Shown here one piece after another: positions 1 through 6,100 of a stretch of 8,128 nt of DNA. The stretch covers positions 27,456 through 35,583 of the forward strand of contig MGZO01000115.1 of NCBI GenBank assembly GCA_001802655.1. The letters are read 5' to 3'. The notes under the pieces were generated by a model. It was not told the origin of the DNA. It saw nothing but the letters and a program-made list of their open reading frames with translations, and searched no databases. A program made the translations under genes and the position numbers. Each line of letters starts with the position of its first letter. Positions within the stretch are counted from its first letter, which is position 1. The stretch comes from Hydrogenophilales bacterium RIFOXYD1_FULL_62_11. Its GTDB lineage: Bacteria; Pseudomonadota; Gammaproteobacteria; Burkholderiales; Thiobacillaceae.

Positions 1-896
1 ACCCCGATGGCGCAGGCTATGCGCTGAAGGCCAAACTGGCCGCGAAATGGAACGTGCCGGCCAGCCAGATCGTGCTGGGCAATGGATCGAATGATGTGCT
101 GGACATGGTGGCGCGCGCGTTTCTGACCGGCGGGACGTCTTCGGTTTATGCGCAACACGCTTTTGCGGTTTATCCCATCGCCACGCAAACTGCCGGCGCG
201 CACGGCATTGAAGTGCCAGCAAAACACTACGGCCACGATCTGGATGCGATGCGTGCCGCCATCCGCGACGACACGCGCGTGCTGTGGATTGCCAACCCCA
301 ATAATCCGACCGGCACGTTTTTGCCGTGGGCAGAGGTTGAGGCGTTTCTAGAAGCCGTGCCGCCGCAGGTGCTGGTGGTGCTGGACGAAGCCTACGGCGA
401 GTTTCTGCCGCCTGCCGAACGCTGCGACACCGCCACCTGGCTGGCACGCTTTCCCAATCTGTTGATCGTTCGCACGTTTTCCAAGGCGTATGGGCTGGCC
501 GGCCTGCGCGTGGGGTATGGGTTAGGCCGCACCGAAGTAATCGATCTGTTGAACCGGGTGCGTCATCCTTTTAACGTCAATGCGCCCGCGCTCGCTGCCG
601 CTGAAGCTGCGCTGGATGATGTCGATTTTCTGGCACGCAGCTATGCGCTGAATATGGCCGGCATGGCGCAACTCGCGGCAGGTTTGAGTGCGCTGGGTGT
701 GGATGGCGTGCCGTCAAAAGGCAACTTCCTGCTGGCTAAAGTCGGTGATGCCGCGCGAATCAACAGCGAACTTCTCAAGCGCGGCGTGATCGTGCGTCCA
801 GTCGCCAATTACGGCTTGCCTGAATTTCTGCGCGTGTCGGTTGGATTGGCGGGGCAAAACGCCCGTTTTCTCGATGCCCTGAAAGTCTGTTTGTGA
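1..896 (+). CDS. hisC: Histidinol-phosphate / aromatic aminotransferase, 5'-truncated
   Basis: PLP-dependent class I/II aminotransferase of the HisC family. It transfers an amino group from glutamate to imidazole acetol phosphate (histidine synthesis) and, in some family members, to phenylpyruvate or 4-hydroxyphenylpyruvate. The reading frame is already open at the left edge: codons from base 3 read PDGAGYALKAKLA, typical of the HisC region about 60-70 residues from the N-terminus. The true start therefore lies outside the window, and the GTG at 54 is internal. 297 residues are visible of a usual 350-370. Motifs seen: ANPNNPTG (291-314, substrate/PLP asparagine), VVLDEAYGEF (PLP-ring Asp and Tyr), TFSKAYGLAGLR with the Schiff-base lysine at 483-485, and RVSVG near the C-terminus (carboxylate-binding Arg). 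The stop overlaps the tyrA start by four bases. Sitting before tyrA and aroA rather than among his genes, it may serve as the aromatic aminotransferase; that part is inference. Confidence 0.95.
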   Translation, partial: PDGAGYALKAKLAAKWNVPASQIVLGNGSNDVLDMVARAFLTGGTSSVYAQHAFAVYPIATQTAGAHGIEVPAKHYGHDLDAMRAAIRDDTRVLWIANPNNPTGTFLPWAEVEAFLEAVPPQVLVVLDEAYGEFLPPAERCDTATWLARFPNLLIVRTFSKAYGLAGLRVGYGLGRTEVIDLLNRVRHPFNVNAPALAAAEAALDDVDFLARSYALNMAGMAQLAAGLSALGVDGVPSKGNFLLAKVGDAARINSELLKRGVIVRPVANYGLPEFLRVSVGLAGQNARFLDALKVCL

Positions 897-1759
897 TCGT
901 CGATACGCTGGCCATTGTGGGCACCGGCCTGATTGGTGGCTCGTTTGCCCTGGCGCTGAAACAAGCCGGTGCCGTGCGACGTGTGCTCGGTGTTGGCCGC
1001 AATCCCGCCCGGCTCACGATCGCACGCGAGCTCGAATTGATTGATGGCGTGGCCGATTACGCGCAAGCCGGGCAGGCCGACTGCATCCTGCTCGCCTTGC
1101 CTGTGGGCGAGACCGAAACCGTATTGCGGCAGTTGGCTCCCCATTTGAAACCCGGCTCCATCATCACCGATGCAGGCAGCACCAAACGCAATGTGGTGGA
1201 AGCTGCACGTGCGGCACTCGGCGAACGTTTTACGGATTTTGTCCCGGGTCACCCGATTGCCGGCTCCGAGCAAAGTGGGCCAGGCGCTGCCCGCGCCGAT
1301 CTGTTTCAGGGGAAAAAAGTCCTGCTGACGCCGCTGGCCGAGACCCGGCCCGACGCATTTGAAACCGTCAAGGCACTCTGGCTGGCGACGGGTGCGCAGG
1401 TTGAAACGCTCGATGCCGCACAACACGACCGCGTTTTCGCGGCGGTCAGTCACTTGCCGCACCTGGCGGCATTCGCGCTGGTGGACGAACTGGCGCAACG
1501 TGAAGATGGCGACACTTTCTTCCGTCTGGCGGCCAGCGGTTTCCGCGATTTCACCCGCATTGCGGGCAGCAGCCCCGAGATGTGGCGCGACATCGCGCTG
1601 GCAAACAGGCAGGCGCTGTTGACCGAGCTGGATGCCTATCTGGATGCGCTGCAAACCCTGCGCGCCGCCGTGTCAGCAGAAGATGCCGCCACTTTGCTGG
1701 AAATGTTCACGCGCGCGCGCACCGCGCGTGAACATTGGCTGAAGACTCAGGACGTGTAG
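893..1759 (+). CDS. tyrA: Prephenate/arogenate dehydrogenase
   Basis: Cytosolic enzyme of tyrosine synthesis. It oxidatively decarboxylates prephenate (or arogenate) to 4-hydroxyphenylpyruvate (or tyrosine) using NAD(P). The 288-residue protein has an N-terminal Rossmann fold starting IVGTGLIGGS (G10, G12, G15), then DAGSTKRNVVEAA. HPIAGSE follows, with H120 matching the catalytic His of the family (E. coli H197). Next come SHLPH (186-190) and GFRDFTRIA (R218 and R222 expected to hold substrate carboxylate). There is no chorismate mutase domain and no C-terminal ACT domain, so this is the short monofunctional form. The GTG start at 893 overlaps the hisC stop (GTGA) and places the Rossmann glycines about ten residues in, as usual; only a weak GAAAG lies upstream, so coupling to hisC translation is likely. 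The loop after beta-2 reads GRN (35-37) with no acidic residue, which hints at NADP use. The end of the gene contains a strong hairpin. Confidence 0.96.
   Translation: MIVDTLAIVGTGLIGGSFALALKQAGAVRRVLGVGRNPARLTIARELELIDGVADYAQAGQADCILLALPVGETETVLRQLAPHLKPGSIITDAGSTKRNVVEAARAALGERFTDFVPGHPIAGSEQSGPGAARADLFQGKKVLLTPLAETRPDAFETVKALWLATGAQVETLDAAQHDRVFAAVSHLPHLAAFALVDELAQREDGDTFFRLAASGFRDFTRIAGSSPEMWRDIALANRQALLTELDAYLDALQTLRAAVSAEDAATLLEMFTRARTAREHWLKTQDV
1702..1736 (+). repeat. 14-bp perfect inverted repeat in the tyrA 3' end
   Basis: The arms AATGTTCACGCGCG (1702-1715) and CGCGCGTGAACATT (1723-1736) are exact reverse complements separated by seven bases (CGCGCAC). The stem is inside the tyrA coding sequence, codons for FTRARTAREH, ending 20 bases before the stop codon. 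No T-tract follows, so it does not look like an intrinsic terminator. A possible role in mRNA stability, in limiting read-through to aroA, or as a protein-binding palindrome is inference only. Confidence 0.7.
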
Positions 1760-1789
1760 GGCGCACGCGGCCGCATGCCATTGTGGGTG

Positions 1790-1807
1790 GAATGAGATGA
1801 CTCATTC
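1790..1807 (+). repeat. Short inverted repeat in the tyrA-aroA gap
   Basis: GAATGAG (1790-1796) and CTCATTC (1801-1807) are exact reverse complements around an ATGA loop. The 97-base gap (1760-1856) is the only sizeable break in the hisC-cmk operon, and I see no convincing sigma-70 promoter in it. The palindrome could be an operator half-site pair or a weak hairpin. CCTTTTACC follows three bases later, too short and too late for a good terminator U-tract. The loop contains the ATG at 1797, which would be a poor start if the hairpin forms. Confidence 0.35.
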
Positions 1808-1846
1808 AGCCTTTTACCGATGTATTGACTGTTGCCCCCTCTTCTC

Positions 1847-1850
1847 AGGA
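1847..1850 (+). promoter_or_regulatory. Ribosome binding site choosing the aroA start
   Basis: AGGA lies six bases before the ATG at 1857. The upstream in-frame ATG at 1797 has only GGTGG, about seven bases before it, and sits in the loop of an inverted repeat. The 20 residues it would add are cysteine-rich and unlike any EPSP synthase N-terminus. The site supports starting aroA at 1857. Confidence 0.7.
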
Positions 1851-1856
1851 CGTTTG

Positions 1857-3161
1857 ATGGACTTTCTTGATTTACCCGCCACTCCGGCCGCACATGGCAG
1901 CGTGCGGCTTCCCGGTTCCAAAAGCATTTCCAATCGCGTGTTGCTGTTGGCAGCGCTGGCTGAAGGTGCGACGCACGTGCGCGCGCTGCTGGATTCGGAC
2001 GATACCCGGGTGATGCTCGATGCCTTGCGCGCGCTGGGTGTGGGCGTGGTTAGGCAAAAAAATCCAGAGGGTGGCGATTCCGATGACTACGAAATTACGG
2101 GCGTTGGCGGCGCGTTTCCGGTCAAGCAGGCTGAACTGTTTTTGGGCAATGCCGGCACAGCGTTTCGCTCATTGACTGCGGCGTGTGCCCTGTCGGGCGG
2201 CGAGTATGTGCTGCGGGGCGTGGCGCGTATGCACGAACGACCGATTGGTGATCTGGTCGATGCGCTGCGGCTGTTGGGTGCGCGGATTGATTATCTGGGT
2301 GAGACGGGCTTTCCACCGCTCGCCATCCATCCTGCCGAACTGGCGGGCGACACCACCCGCGTGCGTGGCAATGTGTCGAGCCAGTTTTTGACCGGCCTGA
2401 TGATGGCGCTGCCGTTGCGGCAACGCACCACGACGATTGAAGTGATGGGCGAGCTGATTTCCCGGCCTTATATCGGGATTACGCTGGCGATGCTGCGCCG
2501 TTTTGGTATCGAGGTCGGTCAGGACGGATGGCAGAATTTCAGCGTGCCGAAATCGGCGCGTTACCAGAGTCCCGGCGAAATATGGGTCGAAGGCGATGCT
2601 TCGTCGGCCTCCTATTTTCTGGCTGCCGGTGCCATCGGTGGCGGGCCGGTGCGGGTCGAAGGCGTGGGGCGCGACAGCGTGCAGGGCGACGTGCAGTTTG
2701 CCGATGCGCTGGCCTTGATGGGCGCGCAGATTGAAATGGGGCCGAACTGGATCGCGGCGCGTGCGCCGCAGGATGGCCGTTTGAAAGCGATCACCCTCGA
2801 TTGCAACCACATCCCCGATGCTGCAATGACACTGGCCGTGGCGGCGCTGTTTGCTGACGGCGTGACCCTGCTGACCAACATCGCCAGCTGGCGGGTGAAG
2901 GAAACCGACCGCATTGCGGCGATGGCGACCGAATTGCGCAAGGTGGGCGCAACGGTGGAGGAGGGTGCCGACTTCATCCGCATCACGCCGCCCGAAAAAC
3001 TCCTCCCCAACGCCGTGATCGACACCTATGACGACCACCGCATGGCGATGTGTCTGACGCTGGTGACGCTGGGCGGCGTGCCGATCCGCATCAATGACCC
3101 GGCGTGCGTAAACAAGACCTTCCCGACGTTTTTCAAAGTGTTTGCTGGAATCGCGCAATGA
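1857..3161 (+). CDS. aroA: 3-phosphoshikimate 1-carboxyvinyltransferase (EPSP synthase)
   Basis: Sixth step of the shikimate pathway: joins shikimate-3-phosphate and phosphoenolpyruvate to give EPSP, the precursor of chorismate and so of Phe, Tyr and Trp. From the ATG at 1857 the protein is 434 residues, normal for the family (E. coli 427). It starts MDFLDLPA and reaches LPGSKSISNR at 18-27, the expected spacing; K22, S23 and R27 bind substrate. Other conserved blocks: GNAGTAFRSL (97-106), RMHERPIGDL (R128, E. coli R124), NVSSQFLTG, NHIPDAAM (D321, E. coli D313), WRVKETDR (345-352, K348 and E349), YDDHRMAMC (R395) and VNKTFP (K420). All catalytic positions are present. The oddity is S105, which aligns with E. 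coli Pro101. The protein otherwise looks like a class I enzyme. An in-frame ATG at 1797 would add 20 residues and is less likely. The stop overlaps the cmk start (ATGA). Confidence 0.97.
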   Translation: MDFLDLPATPAAHGSVRLPGSKSISNRVLLLAALAEGATHVRALLDSDDTRVMLDALRALGVGVVRQKNPEGGDSDDYEITGVGGAFPVKQAELFLGNAGTAFRSLTAACALSGGEYVLRGVARMHERPIGDLVDALRLLGARIDYLGETGFPPLAIHPAELAGDTTRVRGNVSSQFLTGLMMALPLRQRTTTIEVMGELISRPYIGITLAMLRRFGIEVGQDGWQNFSVPKSARYQSPGEIWVEGDASSASYFLAAGAIGGGPVRVEGVGRDSVQGDVQFADALALMGAQIEMGPNWIAARAPQDGRLKAITLDCNHIPDAAMTLAVAALFADGVTLLTNIASWRVKETDRIAAMATELRKVGATVEEGADFIRITPPEKLLPNAVIDTYDDHRMAMCLTLVTLGGVPIRINDPACVNKTFPTFFKVFAGIAQ

Positions 3162-3856
3162 ATCCCCCTTCACTTCTCACGCCTGACGCCTTGCCCGTTA
3201 TCACCATCGACGGCCCGTCCGCCTCGGGCAAAGGCACCGTGGCCGAACGCGTGGCAGCCGTGCTCGGCTTCCATTTTCTCGACAGCGGCGCGTTGTATCG
3301 GCTCACTGCGCTGTCGGCGATGAAAAACGGCGTGGCGCTGGATGACGAAGCGCGGGTAGCCGAACTGGCAAGCGCGCTGCCCGCCGTTTTTCGCGACGGC
3401 GCAGTGTGGCTGCTGAACGAAGATGTCAGCGAGGCAATCCGTGCCGAGGCAGTGGGCGAGGGCGCATCGAAAGTGGCGGCCCTGCCTGCCGTGCGCGCGG
3501 CACTGCTCGACCGCCAGCGTGCCTATCGCCAGGCGCCCGGCCTGGTGGCGGATGGGCGCGATATGGGCACGGTGATCTTCCCCGATGCCGTGGCCAAGGT
3601 TTTTCTTACCGCCAGCGCCGAGGCGCGCGCCGAAAGGCGATATAAGCAGTTGATCGACAAGGGGAACTCTGCTAGTCTATCCGCCCTTGTTGCGGACATG
3701 CAGGCGCGTGATGCGCGTGACACTGCCCGTTTGGTGGCTCCCCTGAAGCCTGCGCCGGATGCGCTGTTTCTCGATACCACCTCGATGGGAGTCGAGTCGG
3801 CTGTTCAGGCCGTTCTCGACCACTACGCTTCATGCGAGCCGCGAAACAAGCTGTAA
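3158..3856 (+). CDS. cmk: Cytidylate kinase (CMP/dCMP kinase)
   Basis: Phosphorylates CMP and dCMP with ATP, feeding the CDP/dCDP pools for nucleic acid and phospholipid synthesis. The 232-residue protein (E. coli 227) has the P-loop GPSASGKGT at 19-27. LDSGALYR at 41-48 is the NMP-binding start; DGRDMGTVIFPDA begins at D132 and is the cmk signature loop. Then come RRYKQLIDKG and the RDARDTAR lid/arginine region. The ATG at 3158 was chosen because it overlaps the aroA stop as ATGA, has GGAA (3147-3150) seven bases upstream, and gives the usual short N-terminus before the P-loop. A start at 3104 would lie inside aroA and add 18 unrelated residues. The gene precedes rpsA, as in E. coli, and appears to carry an rpsA promoter in its last third. 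Confidence 0.96.
   Translation: MNPPSLLTPDALPVITIDGPSASGKGTVAERVAAVLGFHFLDSGALYRLTALSAMKNGVALDDEARVAELASALPAVFRDGAVWLLNEDVSEAIRAEAVGEGASKVAALPAVRAALLDRQRAYRQAPGLVADGRDMGTVIFPDAVAKVFLTASAEARAERRYKQLIDKGNSASLSALVADMQARDARDTARLVAPLKPAPDALFLDTTSMGVESAVQAVLDHYASCEPRNKL
3650..3678 (+). promoter_or_regulatory. Candidate sigma-70 promoter for rpsA inside cmk
   Basis: TTGATC (3650-3655) is separated by 17 bases from TAGTCT (3673-3678). TG at 3670-3671 forms an extended -10 (TGcTAGTCT). The matches to consensus are modest: 4/6 and 3/6 plus TGn. The local codons GCT AGT CTA (AGT and CTA) are unlike the GC-ending codons of the rest of cmk, as if DNA sequence rather than protein were constrained. A start near 3685 would give a leader of about 260 bases before rpsA. 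E. coli rpsA is also transcribed partly from a promoter within cmk, which is the established parallel. Confidence 0.45.
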
Positions 3857-3944
3857 GTAACGTTTTTCCCGTGTCAGTCCTGCGCCCGCAGGCTGACGAT
3901 GTGCAACTAACCCCGTCCTCACCGACGGACCAAGAAGGTTTTTA
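3857..3944 (+). promoter_or_regulatory. rpsA leader: two hairpins and a GA-rich ribosome binding site
   Basis: The 88 bases between cmk and rpsA hold an 11-bp stem with one bulged T: GTCAG-T-CCTGCG (3873-3884) against CGCAGG-CTGAC (3887-3897), with the innermost pairs opening to give a loop. A smaller stem follows: CCGTC (3913-3917) with GACGG (3924-3928). Unpaired AGAAGG (3933-3938) then lies six bases before the ATG. E. coli rpsA mRNA has a similar plan of hairpins with a purine-rich start region used for repression by S1 itself; that this leader works the same way is inference. The T-run at 3863-3867 comes before the large stem, not after it, so it is not a + strand terminator. Confidence 0.5.
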
Positions 3945-5666
3945 ATGTCAACTGCTACCGCTTCCACCAACCTGGACTCCATGGACGACTTTGCCGCGAT
4001 GTTCGAGGAATCCCTCGAGCACCAGGAAATGCGCCAGGGTGAAGTCATTACCGCTGAAATCGTCGGCATCGACGGCAACTTCGTGACGGTGAACGCCGGT
4101 CTCAAATCCGAGAGCCTGATCCCGATCGAAGAATTCAAGAACGACCTGGGCGAAATTGAAGCCAAAATTGGCGATTTCGTGGCCGTTGCAATCGAGTCGA
4201 TCGAAGATGGTTTCGGCGCAACCAAGTTGTCGCGCGAACGCGCCAAGAAACTGGCGGCATGGCTGGACCTGGAAGTGGCGATGAACGAAGGCCGTATCGT
4301 GACCGGCATGGTGCAGGGCAAGGTCAAGGGCGGTTTGACGGTGCTGGTGGGCGGTTTGCGTGCTTTCCTGCCGGGTTCGCTGGTCGATACGCGTCCGGTC
4401 AAGGACACCACACCGTTCGAATACAAGGAAATGGAATTCAAGGTCATCAAGCTTGACCGCAAGCGCAACAACGTCGTGGTGTCACGCCGTGCTGTGCTGG
4501 AAGAAACCATGGGTGCCGATCGCGAAGCGATGATGGAGAACCTCAAAGAAGGCTCTATCGTCAAGGGTGTGGTCAAGAACATTACCGACTATGGCGCGTT
4601 CGTGGATCTGGGCGGTATCGACGGTCTGTTGCACATCACCGACATGGCATGGCGTCGTGTCAAGCATCCGTCCGAAGTGGTTACTGTCGGCATGGAACTC
4701 GAAGCCAAGATCCTGCGCTACGACACCGAAAAGAACCGCGTTTCGCTCGGCATCAAGCAGCTGGGTGATGATCCGTGGGTGGGCATTGCACGTCGCTACC
4801 CCCAGGGCACCCGTATGTTCGGTAAAGTGGCCAACCTCACCGACTACGGCGCATTCGTGGAAATCGAAGCCGGTATCGAAGGCCTGGTGCACGTCTCCGA
4901 AATGGACTGGACCAACAAGAACGTCAGCCCCAACAAGATCGTTCAACTGGGCGATGAAGTCGAAGTCATGGTTCTGGACATCGACGAAGACAAGCGCCGC
5001 ATCTCGCTCGGCATGAAGCAGTGCAAGTCGAACCCGTGGGAAGATTTCTCGATGAACTTCAAGAAGGGCGACAAGGTCAGCGGCGCGATCAAGTCGATCA
5101 CCGACTTTGGCGTGTTCATCGGCCTGGCCGGCGGCATCGATGGCCTGGTTCATTTGTCCGACCTGTCCTGGAATGTCCCCGGCGAAGAAGCCGTGCAAAA
5201 CTTCCGCAAGGGTCAGGATGTAGAAGCTGTTGTGCTCGGTATCGACCTCGAGCGCGAGCGCATTTCGCTGGGCATCAAGCAGATCGAAGGCGATCCGCTG
5301 ACCAGCTATGCCACCGGCAACGAGAAAGGCAGCATCGTCAAGGGCACGATCAAGACCGTAGAAGCCAAGGGCGCCACCGTGCAGCTGGATAGCGACATGG
5401 AAGGGTACCTGCGCGCATCCGAAGTCTCGCGTGACCGTGTAGAAGACATGCGTACCCACTACAAGGAAGGCGACGAGATCGAAGCCATGATCATCAACGT
5501 TGACCGCAAAAACCGCGTCATCAACCTGTCGATCAAGGCCAAGGACATGACCGAGCAGGATTCAGCCATGAAGAAAATGGCAGCTGACACCTCGGCCGCC
5601 GCTACGGGTTCGACCAACCTTGGCGCACTGCTGAAGGCCAAGCTCGAAAACAAGAACGCTGAGTAA
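3945..5666 (+). CDS. rpsA: 30S ribosomal protein S1
   Basis: RNA-binding protein at the 30S platform that captures and unfolds mRNA leaders, especially those with weak Shine-Dalgarno sites. The 573 residues (E. coli 557) contain six S1/OB-fold repeats at roughly 31-97, 115-181, 202-270, 287-357, 374-444 and 461-530. Domains 1 and 2 (ribosome binding) are the diverged type, including GLKSESLIP and GKVKGGLTVLVGGLRAFLPG. Domains 3-5 repeat TDYGAFV or TDFGVFI, then GLLH or GLVH, and end RVSLGIKQ-like. Domain 6 (VEAKGATVQL) is followed by an alanine/lysine-rich tail ending STNLGALLKAKLENKNAE. The start follows AGAAGG with six-base spacing, and MDDFAAMFEESL matches the family N-terminus. Codon use is strongly biased, as expected of a very highly expressed gene. 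It is followed three bases later by ihfB. Confidence 0.98.
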   Translation: MSTATASTNLDSMDDFAAMFEESLEHQEMRQGEVITAEIVGIDGNFVTVNAGLKSESLIPIEEFKNDLGEIEAKIGDFVAVAIESIEDGFGATKLSRERAKKLAAWLDLEVAMNEGRIVTGMVQGKVKGGLTVLVGGLRAFLPGSLVDTRPVKDTTPFEYKEMEFKVIKLDRKRNNVVVSRRAVLEETMGADREAMMENLKEGSIVKGVVKNITDYGAFVDLGGIDGLLHITDMAWRRVKHPSEVVTVGMELEAKILRYDTEKNRVSLGIKQLGDDPWVGIARRYPQGTRMFGKVANLTDYGAFVEIEAGIEGLVHVSEMDWTNKNVSPNKIVQLGDEVEVMVLDIDEDKRRISLGMKQCKSNPWEDFSMNFKKGDKVSGAIKSITDFGVFIGLAGGIDGLVHLSDLSWNVPGEEAVQNFRKGQDVEAVVLGIDLERERISLGIKQIEGDPLTSYATGNEKGSIVKGTIKTVEAKGATVQLDSDMEGYLRASEVSRDRVEDMRTHYKEGDEIEAMIINVDRKNRVINLSIKAKDMTEQDSAMKKMAADTSAAATGSTNLGALLKAKLENKNAE

Positions 5667-5669
5667 TCC

Positions 5670-5954
5670 ATGACCAAGTCCGAGCTGATTGCTCAACTGG
5701 CAGCGCGTCATTCGCAGTTTTCAGTTGCGGATATCGAGATGGCAGTGAAAACGGTCCTCGACGCGCTGGCAAAAAACCTGTCGCGTGGCGAGCGGATCGA
5801 GATTCGTGGTTTTGGCAGTTTCAGCCTGAGTTTTCGTCCCGCCCGTCTGGGGCGCAACCCCAAGTCGGGCGAGCGCGTGCAGGTCCCGGCCAAGTATGTG
5901 CCGCACTTTAAGGCAGGCAAGGAGTTGCGTGATCGGGTGGACTTTCCGCTTTGA
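5670..5954 (+). CDS. ihfB: Integration host factor beta subunit
   Basis: Small DNA-bending protein that pairs with IhfA and bends DNA sharply at specific sites, shaping the nucleoid and assisting transcription, replication and recombination. The 94 residues match the E. coli subunit length and carry the hallmark stretches MTKSELI at the start, GERIEIRGFGSFSL (40-53), GRNPKSGERV (61-70) with P64 as the intercalating proline, and KYVPHFKAGKELRDRV (75-90) near the end. The P64 arm and N-terminal MTKSELI favour IhfB over HU. The start is three bases after the rpsA stop; the only SD-like bases are GAG inside the last rpsA codon, so translation is probably coupled to rpsA. The rpsA-ihfB pair is conserved in proteobacteria. 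A terminator follows 48 bases downstream. Confidence 0.97.
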   Translation: MTKSELIAQLAARHSQFSVADIEMAVKTVLDALAKNLSRGERIEIRGFGSFSLSFRPARLGRNPKSGERVQVPAKYVPHFKAGKELRDRVDFPL

Positions 5955-6002
5955 ATCGGCTTATTGCGTTCAGAGCAGTGGATGCAGTTCATTCAGGTAG
6001 GT

Positions 6003-6033
6003 GAAAACGGCGCGTAAAGCGCCGTTTTCTTTT
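6003..6033 (+). terminator. Intrinsic terminator after ihfB
   Basis: An 11-bp perfect stem, GAAAACGGCGC (6003-6013) and GCGCCGTTTTC (6019-6029), encloses the loop GTAAA. The 3' arm and following bases give TTTTCTTTT. The A-rich 5' arm could also work on the minus strand. It ends the rpsA-ihfB transcript and separates it from lapAB. The 146-base gap from ihfB to lapA otherwise holds only the candidate promoter described next. Confidence 0.92.
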
Positions 6034-6046
6034 GCTGACGTCCTTT

Positions 6047-6072
6047 TTGAAGCCCACCCGCAAAGGTAGAAT
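6047..6072 (+). promoter_or_regulatory. Candidate lapAB-pyrF promoter
   Basis: TAGAAT (6067-6072) matches the sigma-70 -10 box at five of six bases and sits just after the terminator, where a new transcript must begin. The best upstream element, TTGAAG (6047-6052), is only 14 bases away, shorter than the usual 16-18. A start near 6079 would give a leader of about 22 bases to the ATG at 6101, with GGGAAG (6084-6088 region) as ribosome binding site. It would leave the ATG at 6071 untranscribed. Confidence 0.5.
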
Positions 6073-6100
6073 GCCGGGTACCGGGAAGACGCCATCATTC

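Noticed and set aside
809..1654. Long minus-strand open frame (281 codons) opposite tyrA
   Set aside because: It mirrors the GC-rich codons of tyrA, has no recognisable domain or start signal, and the + strand gene is certain.
1825..1853. TTGACT as a -35 box for aroA
   Set aside because: The bases at the correct -10 spacing read GGACGT, which does not resemble a -10 element.
1797..1856. N-terminal extension of AroA from the ATG at 1797
   Set aside because: The added 20 residues are not EPSP-synthase-like. The ATG sits in a hairpin loop, and the ATG at 1857 has a better ribosome binding site and the standard N-terminal length.
2169..3173. Long minus-strand open frame (334 codons) opposite aroA
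   Set aside because: Its composition (His/Arg/Gln-rich, no motif) is that of an antisense shadow of a GC-rich gene; aroA motifs cover the whole span.
3863..3897. T-run plus hairpin after cmk considered as an intrinsic terminator
   Set aside because: The T-run comes before the stem on the + strand and no U-tract follows it. The rpsA leader reading fits better.
4548..5300. Repeated similar segments inside rpsA considered as DNA repeats
   Set aside because: They are the tandem S1 protein domains, diverged at the DNA level, not a nucleotide repeat array.
4482..5459. Minus-strand open frame (325 codons) opposite rpsA
   Set aside because: It has internal periodicity only because the S1 domains repeat on the + strand; no family match is recognisable.
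6032..6100. N-terminal extension of LapA from TTG 6032 or ATG 6071
   Set aside because: These starts overlap the terminator T-tract and the -10 box, and the extra residues would precede the usual short lead into the first membrane helix.
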